From Bryum argenteum (Eukaryota; Streptophyta; Bryopsida; Bryales; Bryaceae), in the NCBI GenBank assembly GCA_037043015.1, contig CM073325.1, positions 16,285,001 through 16,349,000 on the forward strand: DNA of 64,000 nucleotides, given 5' to 3'. Shown here one piece after another: positions 1 to 11,900 of the stretch. A model generated the notes under the pieces. It ran no database searches. It saw only the letters and a program-made list of their open reading frames with translations, and was not told where the DNA came from. Each line of letters begins with the position of its first letter. The stretch's first letter is position 1. Made by a program: the position numbers and the translations under genes.

Positions 1-809
1 ACGTTACCAAGCGGCCTCTTGTGTTTATCTGTCGCATTTATGATGATTTCTCTCATTGTGACATTCTCCGGTAATGCTCCCGAAGTTGGTGGAGAAATTG
101 GTGAGGAGGTTGAGGTTGGAGGTACGTACATGGGATCCAATAGCTCTAGTTGCATCTCTCTTAGAGTTGGATTAAGTTCCTGGTACTTCGAAAAGCTGGA
201 GAGATATGTATAGATGCTGTAGTCTCTCGCGGACCAAAGAAAATCTGCAGCTCTAATTCCAGCCTCATTTCGCTTCTGAAAGTAATCCTTTCGGTAAAAC
301 GTTTGGTCAGAATGCACAAACTTCTTGACTACTTTACCATCGTCGTCCAAAAACAAGCTGAGAATGTAAACCAGTAGTTTCAAACAACGCCGCTTCGCAG
401 CCCAATGCAACAATGTGTTTCCTCTGTCTGAAGAATTTATGGGTGTCATGCAAGGATGAGTATCTTTCCACGTATCTCTCGTCAAAGAGGTAAAGGATCC
501 TAACAAAGACGGATTTGACTTCAAACCCTTTAACAGAGTTCTACAGTCACCAGTCCTCTTGGCTTCCACCCAGTATTCAGGCTCTCTATAAAGCGGGGGT
601 GGCCCGCGTGACCCGGGTGGCCCGGGTGACTCGGGTGACTTGGGTGGCCCGCGTGGCCAGGGTGACTCGGGACTCCTTAAAAAGGATGGGAGGCTTCCGG
701 ATCCATCTTCACCCCGAAGATCGGTCGATTTGAACTGGTAGTATTCCAAGTCTTCATCGTCTGAAACATCTCCAAACTTCGTAGTCTCTCCGTATGGGGA
801 CTCGTCCAT
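1..809 (-). CDS. Ankyrin-type gene, 3' part cut by window start
   Basis: One open minus-strand frame runs from an ATG at 809 to base 1, about 269 codons without a stop. From about codon 75 it aligns with the intact ankyrin-PGG gene at 47529-50583: shared stretches include GDCxTLL, LLxWAAKxRCLxLLVYI, SLFLD, AADFLWS, MQLELxDP and ENVxMREI. The start MDESPYGE matches the MDGSSCGK start of that paralogue, and both follow a homologous 5' leader exon with a TTTTCAG or TTCCCAG acceptor. The ankyrin repeats and PGG membrane domain expected downstream lie outside the window. An odd Pro/Gly/Ser-rich linker at about codons 45-70 is absent from the paralogue and comes from a 9-bp minisatellite (598-672). 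Function unknown; by family a membrane-linked signalling or defence protein of the ACD6-like type. Confidence 0.8.
   Translation of the reverse strand, partial: MDESPYGETTKFGDVSDDEDLEYYQFKSTDLRGEDGSGSLPSFLRSPESPWPRGPPKSPESPGPPGSRGPPPLYREPEYWVEAKRTGDCRTLLKGLKSNPSLLGSFTSLTRDTWKDTHPCMTPINSSDRGNTLLHWAAKRRCLKLLVYILSLFLDDDGKVVKKFVHSDQTFYRKDYFQKRNEAGIRAADFLWSARDYSIYTYLSSFSKYQELNPTLREMQLELLDPMYVPPTSTSSPISPPTSGALPENVTMREIIINATDKHKRPLGN
598..672. repeat. 9-bp minisatellite inside the ankyrin-type gene
   Basis: The plus strand shows a run of variants of GGTGACCCG and GGTGGCCCG. On the coding (minus) strand it is in frame and encodes a Pro/Gly/Ser-rich, collagen-like segment (PESP, RGPP, PGPPGS). Confidence 0.75.
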
Positions 810-1985
810 CTCAAAGGTATGGCCTGGGAGGTCCGGATATTATCTGAAAAGAATGTGTCAATACACGTAAGGCCAACAATCCAGCCAACTATCTGCACAT
901 GAAGCTCATCTACCTCCACTTCCAGGGGCTTGCTTCACAACGGCACTGAACATTTCAACACGAGGAGCGTTCGACGACTAGAAGTCCACAGCAGCTATGG
1001 CGTCCACCGACGATTTGCATGTAAGAGGAGGCTCGGTCGATACAAAAGATAAAATACATCAGCTGAAATTTGCATATTCTGAGCCACGCCCAAGACGATG
1101 ATATATTGATATGGCACTTGCACAAAGAGATCTGATAGATCGGAATAGACAGTGACGTCTTAAGTAATCAAAGATAATATAGTCCTCGTAAGACACTGTA
1201 AGACCGAAAGATGATGTTTTTCGACTTTCAGTCATCCATATGTACAAAGTCACTCTTCAAATCAGAAGATTGGTTGCAAAGGCACCTGAAAAATCAAGCA
1301 CAGCACGCTAATTGAGAACCCCGAACAGAAAGTTCAACGTTCAAGACTGCTGTAACGAACTTCTTCGATCAACCGTTCTCACTCCGAAAGAGTACGTTTG
1401 AGGAACACGATCAAGTTCACTCTTCCTCTAAGATCATGATCTGAAACCACTGACACACAAGGTACGATGATAATCTACAAATACAAGAATCTGTATTTCA
1501 AGCATAGTTTACTCACATCTGGAAATAGGAGATCGACAACCGTGACTGTGGATGAAAAGTGCGACAAAGTAACTCACGGAAAGTGGAGCTTCTGTTGGAA
1601 CTTGGCGCAAAACTACTGGATCGCAAATCACCCTGATGACGAAGAACAAGTGAAAATCTATCGTAAGCAGTGATTGTCATGGGCATGCCAAATTTGTCTC
1701 CTGCATAGGAGCAGCTGCATAGTGGATAGAACCCAGAACTGGCAAGCAGAACAGAGCAGAGCACGTACCACATCCAAATTGTTGCGAAGCACGCTAGCTG
1801 CGCAAGAGTGGAGCTTCAACTTGCGCTCCAAAGGCTGAGGAGACCAGGAAAGGCAGACTGAAAACTAAAGATACCAAAGGAGGACCAGGAAGGAAGAAGC
1901 GAGACTTGAACGCCTCGGTAGGCAGAAAGCCGCAGACGAGGAAGAACTTTGGCTCAAGAGATGCAGGGAGTTCCGAGGTCACTTA
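810..1985 (-). promoter_or_regulatory. 5' leader, leader intron and promoter of the left-edge ankyrin gene
   Basis: This minus-strand stretch matches the region upstream of the ankyrin gene at 47529. A leader exon next to the ATG (843-810) follows an AG acceptor at 845-844. A leader intron runs from about 1516 (donor GTGAGT) to 844. The upstream leader exon around 1517-1620 matches 46620-46695, including the block that reads GAAGCTCCACTT. A further block at 1785-1930 (GCCTACCGAGGCG on the minus strand) matches 45758-45895 and 46279-46430. No single TATA box stands out. Confidence 0.6.
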
Positions 1986-4900
1986 CTAGGCCAGAGGGCC
2001 TGCAATGGGGTCTTTTCATTGTACTAGAAGCATCCATTTCTGACCAAGTGCCTAATACCACCAATCCACCATATAGAGCTGCCTAGTTTTGCGAGCTTTG
2101 GAAGATCTGTTAGAGTCTTTCTTGTGCATAGGTTTTTTTTTATTATACGAAGATAAAATTGGTATATTGAACTGTTGAATTCAACAAGCACTCTTGGAAT
2201 ATGTGTTGGACTTACTTTCTTCAGCAATTTTAAATTCTTGCATAGGATTTTTTGTTTACATGTGTCCATACCAAGATGATATGGTACACTCAATGTTTGA
2301 ATTCAACAACTACTCTTGATTTTATTGTGATGTATGGCTGTCAATTCGCGTAGATTTTAAACCTTGTGTAAAGAGTTTCTGTGTTTACATGTGTCTATAG
2401 TACATCATAGTAAAATGATATAGTACATACACCGTCCACATTTGGCCGTGCTCCTCACTTGTTGTGATGTATGACTCTCAGTAATTGTCTTTCAAGTGAA
2501 GTGTGAGTTCTAATACTTGTAATGAACACAATTGTAGGTTAGCATTTGATGCTTGTATGCCCAAGTGCTTTATGCTCTCTTGGGAGAGTAAAAAACTCAA
2601 TCTCAAGAAATTGATAGGTTGGGAAAACTACTAGATGATCAATTTATCATCTAATTATCTATAAATATAATAAAATACTGTACGGGGATCCTTCCTACCC
2701 ACCAACGTACCAACCTACCAACAAATCAACATACAAACCTACCAACCTACGAATCTTTTTATACGTTTTTTGGATTATGCTAAAAAAATAATAAATAATA
2801 AACGGTTTGAGAAATGGTAGACAAGGGATACTTTTTTGAAAGTACCATGTAAAGATTTTTCCCGTTGGGGACGGGGACCTTTCTAGTACAACAATAATTT
2901 GTTTTGTTGGTATGAAGAAAGTAAATGTAAATGTAAATGAGAGGTCATGAGGGTATATATTGAAAATTTTGAGTGTTGACCATGGCAAGTGAGATGAGAT
3001 GAAGGTGAACAAGTTTCTAGTTGGTGATTTTGTTACGGCTATCAATTGGCTATCAATTTTTTAGTAGAAATGTGACCCTAAAGTGAAAACGATGAAATTT
3101 CACAGTCTAAAATTTTAGTACTAATATGTTATGATTCTCCACTCTATGAGGGCATGAGGCTTACTGCGTCAAAAATTGGTCTAAATGACCTCCAATAAGT
3201 CTACTATAAGATTGAACAGTTGAGATTTGAATAAGTTACCTTCATTTACATCTATGGCATTTAATTTGAGAATGTGTTTTTTGGCTAAAAATTGGCTATG
3301 GTGTATATGGCTTTTACATGAATTGCAAGTTAAAGAGATATTTAAGAAAAGGCTAAGATGTTTTTTTTACTAAGTAAAAATAATGTAAACACCATTCATG
3401 AATAACACTCTTTTACAGATGTGAAGCGTTATATTCTCAAACCAACTACGCACAAACCAAAATTAGAGAAATGTACCTATTTGCGGGACCCCCGGTCCCC
3501 ATTGGGGTTTTGTGATTTGGTAAACACCATCGCTTCATCACTTTTTGTTTAAGTTAGTGAAAAGGTACGATATAATTTTGAAGTTGATGTTTTGTTCATT
3601 TGGGACCGTAGGACCCCACCACATGGTTCATATGATCACTTTTGAACCACAAGTTTATCTTACTAACTTTCATGACCACTCTTGTTTTGGAAGTTGAGGT
3701 TTCTTTGAGATGTCTGGATGTATTTTGGAGTGCATCGAACAAATGAAGGGTCAAAATTAAGATCCGACCGTATAAATGTGTAGTGAACTTCATATACATG
3801 CTAGGGGCCAAACATGGGTCAGATCTACCGTATGAACTAGAAATTATGATGTTCCCAGTCAAGTCTAGTATATAGCGTATACATGACCTCGAAGTTTTTT
3901 ACTAGAATTAGAGACCATAATATCCAGATATGGGCAAAACACATGTGGTCAATATTATAGAGTTTGAAGATCTATCCAACAACACCATGAGCGTTGCATT
4001 TCAAGCATTTATGAAACTGAAATTGTGAAAAGAGACCAATAACCCAATTCCTTGTATATGGTAGCGTACGAGAAATACATAGAATATCGTAGCAAATATG
4101 GTCAGATTGAAAAATCACACATGGTCACATTCATCAGATGCCAAGCCTTGATGTACAATCAGTGTGCAAATAACATGTGGTTGTTTTTTGGGGAGGATTT
4201 CAGGATGTACAAACGTATACGCTTTGATAGACGGTGTTGGGTTGCCAAAAGAAATCAACTCTTCTTTTGTCGACGAAGCCAATTGAGTAGTACCCCTGTA
4301 TTCCCATGTTCCCAAGGGACCCTTAGAATTGGTGTCATGTGTCCTCGACAGCCGTATTTCCTTAATCTTTCTCACTTCTTTCCACACCAGCTACCGTATC
4401 TCATACTCATCACCATGTATAAACAACACTACGAGGCGGAGTACGAGTCCAAATGCATCATTGTTTTGTGTAGTAGATCCAGCACACACTCCTCTTCCGG
4501 GGTTGTTCTCTAACATTTTGTTGTTTCTACACATATTCTACTCAATCATGGAATAATCACACTTTAGCGACCATATTTGGTTGATTGGTCATGAAAGGGT
4601 TAAGCCAAAAAAAATGCAATTTTGAAAACAACATTCAAACATGGATGAAAATGAAGGCAAACTAATCAGATCTAAACCTTAGAATCTTGTAATAGACTTT
4701 TTGTATACCATGTGGAAGAACATTTGAGTCATGAGAGTGCATAAATTGCAACATCACAACAAATTAGTGTGCAAAACAAACTACAAAATTCCACCAATTG
4801 ACTTTATAGTGGACATACTACCAACAAACAAGTTGCAATGAAAAAATCACCAATTATAAACTTTTTCATATTTTCAATTCATCTCTTGAAAACGCTTGCA

Positions 4901-6313
4901 CCAAGAAACTTTAGCAGAAGATTTTTTTTGGCTCAAAGAATAGACTTAGAGTGGTGAAAATTGCCAAGAAGTTTACAATGGCAAAATAATTCAAAACTAG
5001 ACCTCTTGGACTCAAATCGATGCCTTAACTTCAAAACTACTCTATTTGAAATCCATTCCAAAACATAAAATTGAAATCCGAAGGTGGATGAAGGAGATAT
5101 AGCTCCTCAAAAATCATCCATTTCTTTCACCTATTTCATAGTAAAGTATCATTGCAAATCCAACCACCAAAAGTACTTGGATCAAAAAGCTTCCAACTAT
5201 GAAGTTGTTGGAAATTATCCTAAGATCACACTTGTACAAAGAGAATTCATGAAATAAAATAAAAATCTACATTCAAAATGAGGAATTGGAGTTGTAAAAC
5301 ATACCACTAATGAAACCGTCACAAAAATTCACGCCCTAAATTTAAAACATCTCAAATCAAGATAAGGCTTGAATCGTCACAAGAAAGTAGACTTCGTACG
5401 GAATCCAACCCAACAGATTACCTCCAAAATGATCAAAGTTAACATCTGGCGCATCTAGGGGTCAAAACGTGTGCACCCAAGAAGGCTCTCTCGAAACACT
5501 GCTTAGAAAATGCTGAAATAAAACCAGTCATAGTACAGAAGTCATCGAAAATATCAAATGCTACTGTACTTTGGCATGTTGCAGTATCTCACGTATCTTC
5601 TTCATGTTAATTATATACTCAACAAGAAGGCTGGAAATGGAGAACAACATACTGGCCGCTCACACTGATTGCTAATTTGCTATCAGTATGCTTAGAATTA
5701 AAAATGAATAATATTACGATATGGTAATCGGTAGAAGTGCACAGGATCCTCGGAGAAGGTGAGCAGACACTTCAGTTGGCTACAGTCATCTCTCAACACT
5801 TGGATTTTATGAATAGATTACAAATAGAATCATCATGGGATTACAAATATCCCTCCTGATAATGACGAATAGAGTACAAGGCCTTTGTGCCTTCGTGTTG
5901 CCATGAATATTGAGATGATACAACCACATTTGATGTTGCACCAAATGAAATAGGACTGAGTGAAAGATGGATTGTATATATGATTGATTTTAGACTTCGT
6001 TGTTATTCTTCACATGATCCCTCTTACAGTGGCGGTGGCAATGGAGGCACTGTTGCAAAAATGATAGACGCAATGGCCATGCAAAATGACATTGTATTTG
6101 TGATCATATTAATCCGAATTGGCAAGCTACTATCTTGTACTAACAGAATTTGATTCAAGGACAAGAGGTGGTCTTATGTGATGTTGTAGCATCCAAAGCT
6201 TCAACAACAGAGATTACATTTCGTGCAGTATTCAGATTGTATTTTGAAACTGGTATATGAGTCTTTCAACATGCAAGACATTAATCATGCTTCTAACTAC
6301 TAGTACTTAAGAA
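1986..6313. other. AT-rich intergenic region without a supported gene
   Basis: No ORF here has recognisable domains or a splice-supported structure. A diverged tandem duplication of about 120 bp lies at 2165-2285 and 2290-2410 (shared GAATTCAACAA and GTTTACATGTGTC). A short CCAAC/CTACC-rich microsatellite sits at 2693-2750. ORFs at 4052-4513 (+) and 4115-4387 (-) overlap each other and are not recognised. A stretch near 6020-6280 has fragments of coding-like sequence broken by stops and may be a relic. Confidence 0.5.
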
Positions 6314-7258
6314 TTAACCCCTAAAAATCCACGAAAATCAATTTGGGTTTTTGAGATTTCGGACAGCTCATTCTAAGGAGTTAAATTGATATTTTTGCCT
6401 ACGATTTTTACTGGGTGCTCCCCATACTGTAATGTGTATGTGGAAAAATTTGCAAAGCCAAATTTTAATTTTATAACCTTCATCTAGAAATTTCAGGTTT
6501 CGAGTCCAAAACGTGCAGTTTAAAATAATCTTTTCTGAAAAATATTTTTTTGAAAATATGTTCATCACTAAATTACTATTCAAATTCCAAAGTGTCCGAA
6601 GTCAAAAAGTTTGCCAATCTTACAAGGGCAGCCTCCAAAACTTTCAAAAACAATCTTCACAATTTCTAGTAATTTTACAATTTTTTCTTTCAAAAATTGC
6701 CAAAATATGAGATTTTGGATTTTTTCCAAGATTTTTTTTTTTTTTTTTTGAAAATTCAAATTATCATAAATTCACGTACTCACCGTCCAAATTTTCTCAA
6801 ACTAAATATATCATATGTGGTGCTTGTTTTACTATATTGTTGTTTTTAGACCTTCTTTCATAAAATAATTTACAATAAGGTCAAAAAGTGGAATTGGTCT
6901 CTAAAAATTTGCATGAGTGTACCCAAATTGATTACCTACATGGAAAAAAATGACGGAAAAATGTTTGGAAAAACAATCATCAAGTTGCCCTTGGCACCAT
7001 TTAAACAATGCCTCTCACGCAGCGGCAAAAAAAAGTGTTGGACAAACTTTGATTGTTACGATCTCACAAATGACAAACATCCAACGGTTGAAATTTTTAC
7101 TAGTCCTTTGTATACAAGTTAGGTACAAGATCTTACGGTTCAAAGTCTAAAACCAGAAGAAAAAAAAGTTTCTCCATTTCCCCATTTCCCAACAAAGGTG
7201 AAAAATGACAGTTTTTGGTTCTAGAGGTCAAGGAAACGCTTGGATTTTTAGAGGTTAA
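6314..7258 (+). mobile_element. Non-autonomous DNA transposon, TTAACCCCTAAA family, copy 1
   Basis: The left end reads TTAACCCCTAAAAATCCA and the right end, reverse-complemented, TTAACCTCTAAAAATCCA, so the terminal inverted repeat is about 18 bp with one mismatch. TAAGAA flanks both sides (6308-6313 and 7259-7264), a 6-bp target-site duplication. The 945-bp interior has no convincing ORF and contains a poly-T run near 6730. The interior is homologous to 52281-53220 in the same direction and to 38932-39722 and 53918-54778 in the reverse direction. The superfamily is not clear from the ends. Confidence 0.75.
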
Positions 7259-7766
7259 TAAGAATATTTTTGACGCGAATGAAATTTTCTTAGAGCAAAG
7301 TACAACCCACTTCCACAATTTGTTACTGCTCAAGATATAATCAAAGTATTATGCTACACTCATGGGATTTATTTATTAATACTTTGTTTGATCTCTAGAT
7401 AACCTCATACTCCTCCCGATTGTTGGTCCATGCTACACTAAATTTGATATTTAGTGTTAGATACACTAATTTACATAAACATGTTATAAGTTTTTATTGT
7501 TGTTCAATAATTTTACCCACTATATTGGCCAAGATGGGGGTCCTTATATAGTATCATTATCAATGCTCTTGGTAAATTTTTTTAAACAAAAGTAAAAACT
7601 TATAGCATTTCAAATCTTATAATAATCTAACACTAATTATCAAATTTAGTGTAGTGGGGCAAATTTTGGGGGATTGCTCTCTTCTCTCTCTTTTTCTTTT
7701 TATTTATTTACTTATTTCTTTTCACAATTGTCTATGGAGTTTTTGTTCAATTTGAGGCAACTCCAA
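7259..7766. other. AT-rich spacer left of the giant element
   Basis: No ORF or repeat structure is supported here, apart from a pyrimidine-rich run at 7675-7725. Confidence 0.5.
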
Positions 7767-7789
7767 GGGGTGGAAGCATGCTAGGGTGG
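7767..7789 (+). repeat. Left terminal inverted repeat of the giant element
   Basis: This 23-bp stretch is the exact reverse complement of 34313-34335. It begins GGGGTGGAAG and ends GGGTGG. Similarity stops at the inner edge apart from scattered AAAGTAC motifs. Confidence 0.8.
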
Positions 7790-8181
7790 CACACTTACGG
7801 CCACTTCGAAGTACTCAAAGTGTACCCAAAGTCAACGGACTTGAACTCCGGGTCCTGTGAAAGTACTGTGAGTACTTCTGGCTATATTTAGATGACGTGT
7901 CGAGAAGGCGCTTCGTGCGTATTAATGATGGGATCCTGACAGTCTGACAGTCAATTTATCGTCGGATTTTGGCAATAATGACGTTGAGTTGTAATGTGTG
8001 CTGGCAGTCAGCCACCGTCGATCACCGGTAGGAGTTGGAAAGGTGACTGGTGACGGCCGGTTTAGGTCGTCTCGCAGGTCGTGCCCGTGAGCTTCAGCGA
8101 TGCCCAGTCTTCGTTTTGCTCGTTTTGCGTTGTCGGAGGAGTTTTTCGCTAGTTTTTTGCTCTTGCTTCGTTCTTTCGCAT

Positions 8182-8904
8182 TGTTGCTTTGTTGTTATGC
8201 ACTGAACGGCTGAAGTCGAGGGTTCCAGTTGTGCGCTGTAGTGTAAGTGAGGGTTAACTTGAGTTGTGCGCTGTCGAAGGAGGTTCGGCGCAGCTGTGCA
8301 GCCTGTGTTGTCCGCAATTGTCGGACTTAAAGAGGGAGTGTCCGCTCTAGGTTTTAGGTTTAGAAGTGAGAGCGAAGGTAGTGACTCTGAGGTTGAACGT
8401 TGTCCAAGGAGGTTCGGCGCATGCAACTGTGCTGTCAGCAAGTGTGGGACTGATGCCGAGAAGTGTGCACGCTAGGTTTTAGGTTTAGAAGTGAGAGTGA
8501 AGGTAGTGGTTCTGAGGTTGAACTTGCGGGGCCGACTTTTGCTTGGTGCCTGTAGGTGAGAGACGACTGGGGAGGGGGAGTTGGCATCGCATTGCCCTCG
8601 GTATCGTGAGCTTCAGGTAAGCTTTTTGTGAAACTTGTACTAGTGTTTTTTTTCGCTGTTGCTTTGTTGTTTTTTGCTGTTGCTTTGTTGCTGTGCACTG
8701 AACGGCTGAAGTCGAGGGTTTTCGTTGTTATTCATAGATGGACTTTTGCTTGGTGCCTGTAGGTGAGAGACGACTGGGGAGGGGGAGTTGGCATCGCATT
8801 GCCCTCAGTATCGTGAGCTTCAGGTAAGCTTTTTGTGAAGTACCAGTGTCTTTTTTTGGTTTCATTAATTACTTGCTTGCGCTAATGTTAACCGGGAATG
8901 GCAG
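8182..8904 (+). promoter_or_regulatory. Repeat-built promoter and 5' leader of the SET-domain gene
   Basis: Three diverged duplications are interleaved here. One unit (8350-8399 and 8474-8524) shares GGTTTTAGGTTTAGAAGTGA. A second (about 8534-8633 and 8741-8840) ends in GCTTCAG followed by GTAAGC, a good splice donor, in both copies. A third (about 8182-8222 and 8684-8722) shares CACTGAACGGCTGAAGTCGA. An acceptor GGCAG ends at 8904, just before the first coding ATG at 8923, so the duplicated donors probably serve a leader intron. Confidence 0.55.
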
Positions 8905-8922
8905 GAACAAAACGTGGGCAGG

Positions 8923-11900
8923 ATGAAGTTCACAGACAAGGAAGGGAGGGTGAAGCCAGCACCTTCGAAATCTAAATCCTCACCGAGTGGATCAAAGTCC
9001 TGCCCTACCAAGAAGAGTTTGGTAAAGGCAGCAGATGCTGCTCCGAAGAAGGCGGAGAAAGCCTCCAAGTCAGCCGCAGCGGACGAGGGTCAGGAACCTT
9101 CGGAGTACAAAGACGAATTAGATGACGTGCTTGAGCAAGATATGGTGGATGTTGAATCTGCCATCAAGAAGTGTCGACCGCCTCCTCTGCAGATCCTTGC
9201 ATCAGAGTGGACCGAGAAATATGGGTTGGAGGGGAGCGGATTGAACCCAAAGCCGTTCAACACAACCTTCAAGTCTAAGGAGGAGATGGCGGAGGTATTT
9301 GGCAAGCGGATTGGGAGAAGAGGCAGGAACGGCTACAAATGGCAGGACTGTCCGATTGCAGAAGTGCTATCAAGGGTGCGGCAGCTGCATCCTATAATCT
9401 ATGGCCACGACCCTCATCACATGCCTCCACACGTGAAGGTGAAATTCGCTGAAGGGATTGTACATGAGCACCAGCATGGAGTAGGGTCTGTCAACTGGGC
9501 AGCGTTTGCACAAGAGGTAAATAACACTCAACGCACAAGGCGTGTAACGAAGACCATGAAGCTCGAGTACATGAAGGAATGTGGAGTGTCTACTGTGACG
9601 AAGGAGGACCTGAAGCACGTGAAGGTGGAATTACCAGCAGGATTGCAAGGTGCCGATGCATCCAAGAAGGTCAGTTATCCTTCATTGTATTGTTTGAGAA
9701 TTCCATTTTAAATTTTAGTTTCAGGAAAAAATTGTTATTCATAAGATCGATGTGCAAGGGCTATTGGCTCTAATTCTTGTTGCGCTGTTTTTTGGTGGCA
9801 GGAAATGTCGGAGGTTTGTGGGAGTCGCATTCCTACAAAGCAAGAGGATGACCTTGCAATGCGCACGGCTGAGAGGATGGGGCGCATGGGTGACACCATC
9901 AGAATTTTGAACATGGAGATTGGGAAAAATAAGGTAGCCCTTGCTGCCACAAGCTTGAGGAGGAAGGAAGCGAAAGATGCGGTCAAGGTAGCTGGGGCTA
10001 ACCGGGAGGACCTCGAGGGGCAGCTGAAGAGTCTGGAGTCTGAACTTTCGGATCAACCAGACTCCAAATTCGAGAAGATAGTCGTGGAGAGGATGATGAA
10101 AAAGAACAATGAAAAGATGGAGATTGCTGCAGGGGAGCTTCGGGCTGCGGTGGCAGAGTTGGAGCTGATTGAGAGCACACTGGAGCGTGAACAACGGCAG
10201 CTAAGTGCCTTAAACGATGAAGTGCAACAACTGAAGTTTGGAGGGCGGCCTTCGGGGATGCAGCCGTGGCCACTGTTTTATCCGAGCGTATCTCTAAAAG
10301 ATTGCCCTACCACTTATATAGCTGTCACTGTTTGTACTTTGTGTGCATTTCCTTTCCCAAATCATGACATTATCGTTGCAAGTTGTAAGCATCTTTATCA
10401 CCCTTGGTGCGCAATGGTTGTTTTTGGCAAGGGTAGAAGTACAAAATGCGTGCAGAGAACCTGCATGGGATTAGTGCACCCGAGTTGGCACGAGAGCTTT
10501 GGGTGGGGCATTCCAGCTGAGGAGTTACAGCAGCGGGCAGACCAGCTCTACACAGATGGCGAGTCAGCTCATTTGCAGCACCAACGAGATAATTATGCCA
10601 AACTAAACGAATCTGATTTTGGTACGTCTTACTTCAACTCCTGTTTTTCAGTAACCTTCCATGTAGTTAATGTTTAGCTTCATACAAATGTACATCCCGC
10701 TGGTTTATTAATTAGTCATTTGATATTGTATGTACATGAGGGAAGTACACTTATCTGAATAGTAGCGAAACTGGTTACCAACTCGCTGTAATGGAGCTCT
10801 CAATATAGTCTAAGTCACCTTTTGTTGCAGTGTATTGTACTCGTGATCGGGAAGTGAGTACATTTTGTATAGCGTGCAAACAATGGTATAGTGATAGTAT
10901 TGGAGAAGATGTTTGAATGTAGTTTGTGTATTGTGTTCAGTACTCATATAGTCTAGGAGTAAACAACGAAAACAAAATATACTTTGTATAGTCTGGACTC
11001 ATTGGGTAGTATTTGGTACTCAGTAGCACATGATTTAAGCTTTTTTTTTACATAGGCTACTCCCTAGTACCTATCTTTGTACTCAGTATGTGTATAGGTA
11101 GTGAAGAGCACCATAAAGTACACTCATGTACTCAACTAAGGTAGTGTATGGTAATTTTGTACTAAATTCAGTATGCATGGTCACCAATTGTGAATAACTT
11201 ATCGTTTAGTACGTGTTATGTACATGAATAGGTACCTGAGCCGTTGGCACATAGTACTCATTAACTATACAACAGTACTGTAGTGAGTTTTAGAGTATAC
11301 TATGTACTCTATACATGTGTAACTAACAAACAAACATTGACAACATGCTATTTTTTTCTCAAAGCTTTTGCGCGCCATCAGCTTCTGATTTTGTTTTGTA
11401 CTTGCATTCAGCTGTGATTAAGAGACAATGCCAACCACTCCCAGGGTCCAAGGAAGTCAACACTGTTGTAAGGAAGGAGCAACCAAATCCGACCACTCCG
11501 GACACCACAACAACACCAGTACATGCTGGATTAGGTGAAGGCAAGGAGCAACCAAATTCGACCACTCCGGGCGCCACAACAACACCAGTACATGGAGATT
11601 TAGGTGAATGCTATGCGATGCCAACCCCTCCGGCATTTATATCCTCTAGATTGCCCCCTTCGCGACAGCTGCCTTCACTGCCAAGACCGGTGCTTGCAGT
11701 TGCAGCTAGCCCGAAGAAGCAGAAAGTTACTGCGTTGCTTGGACCATCAAGTTATGCAGGTTTGTTATCATGCCTCGGTTGTTGCTTGAATGTTTCTAAA
11801 TATTGAAATTAAGTTTGCATGTTGAGATACTAAAGATGTGGTTGTATTGGCAGGATTGTTGAAAGGCATTCCTGCCCAAGATGCGGCCTCCGATGAGGAC

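Noticed and set aside
4052-4513. 153-codon ORF with an overlapping antisense ORF
   Set aside because: No recognised domain, no splice context, and composition like the surrounding AT-rich DNA.
7757-7766. Target-site duplication for the giant element
   Set aside because: Only AA is shared between the two flanks; that is too short to count.
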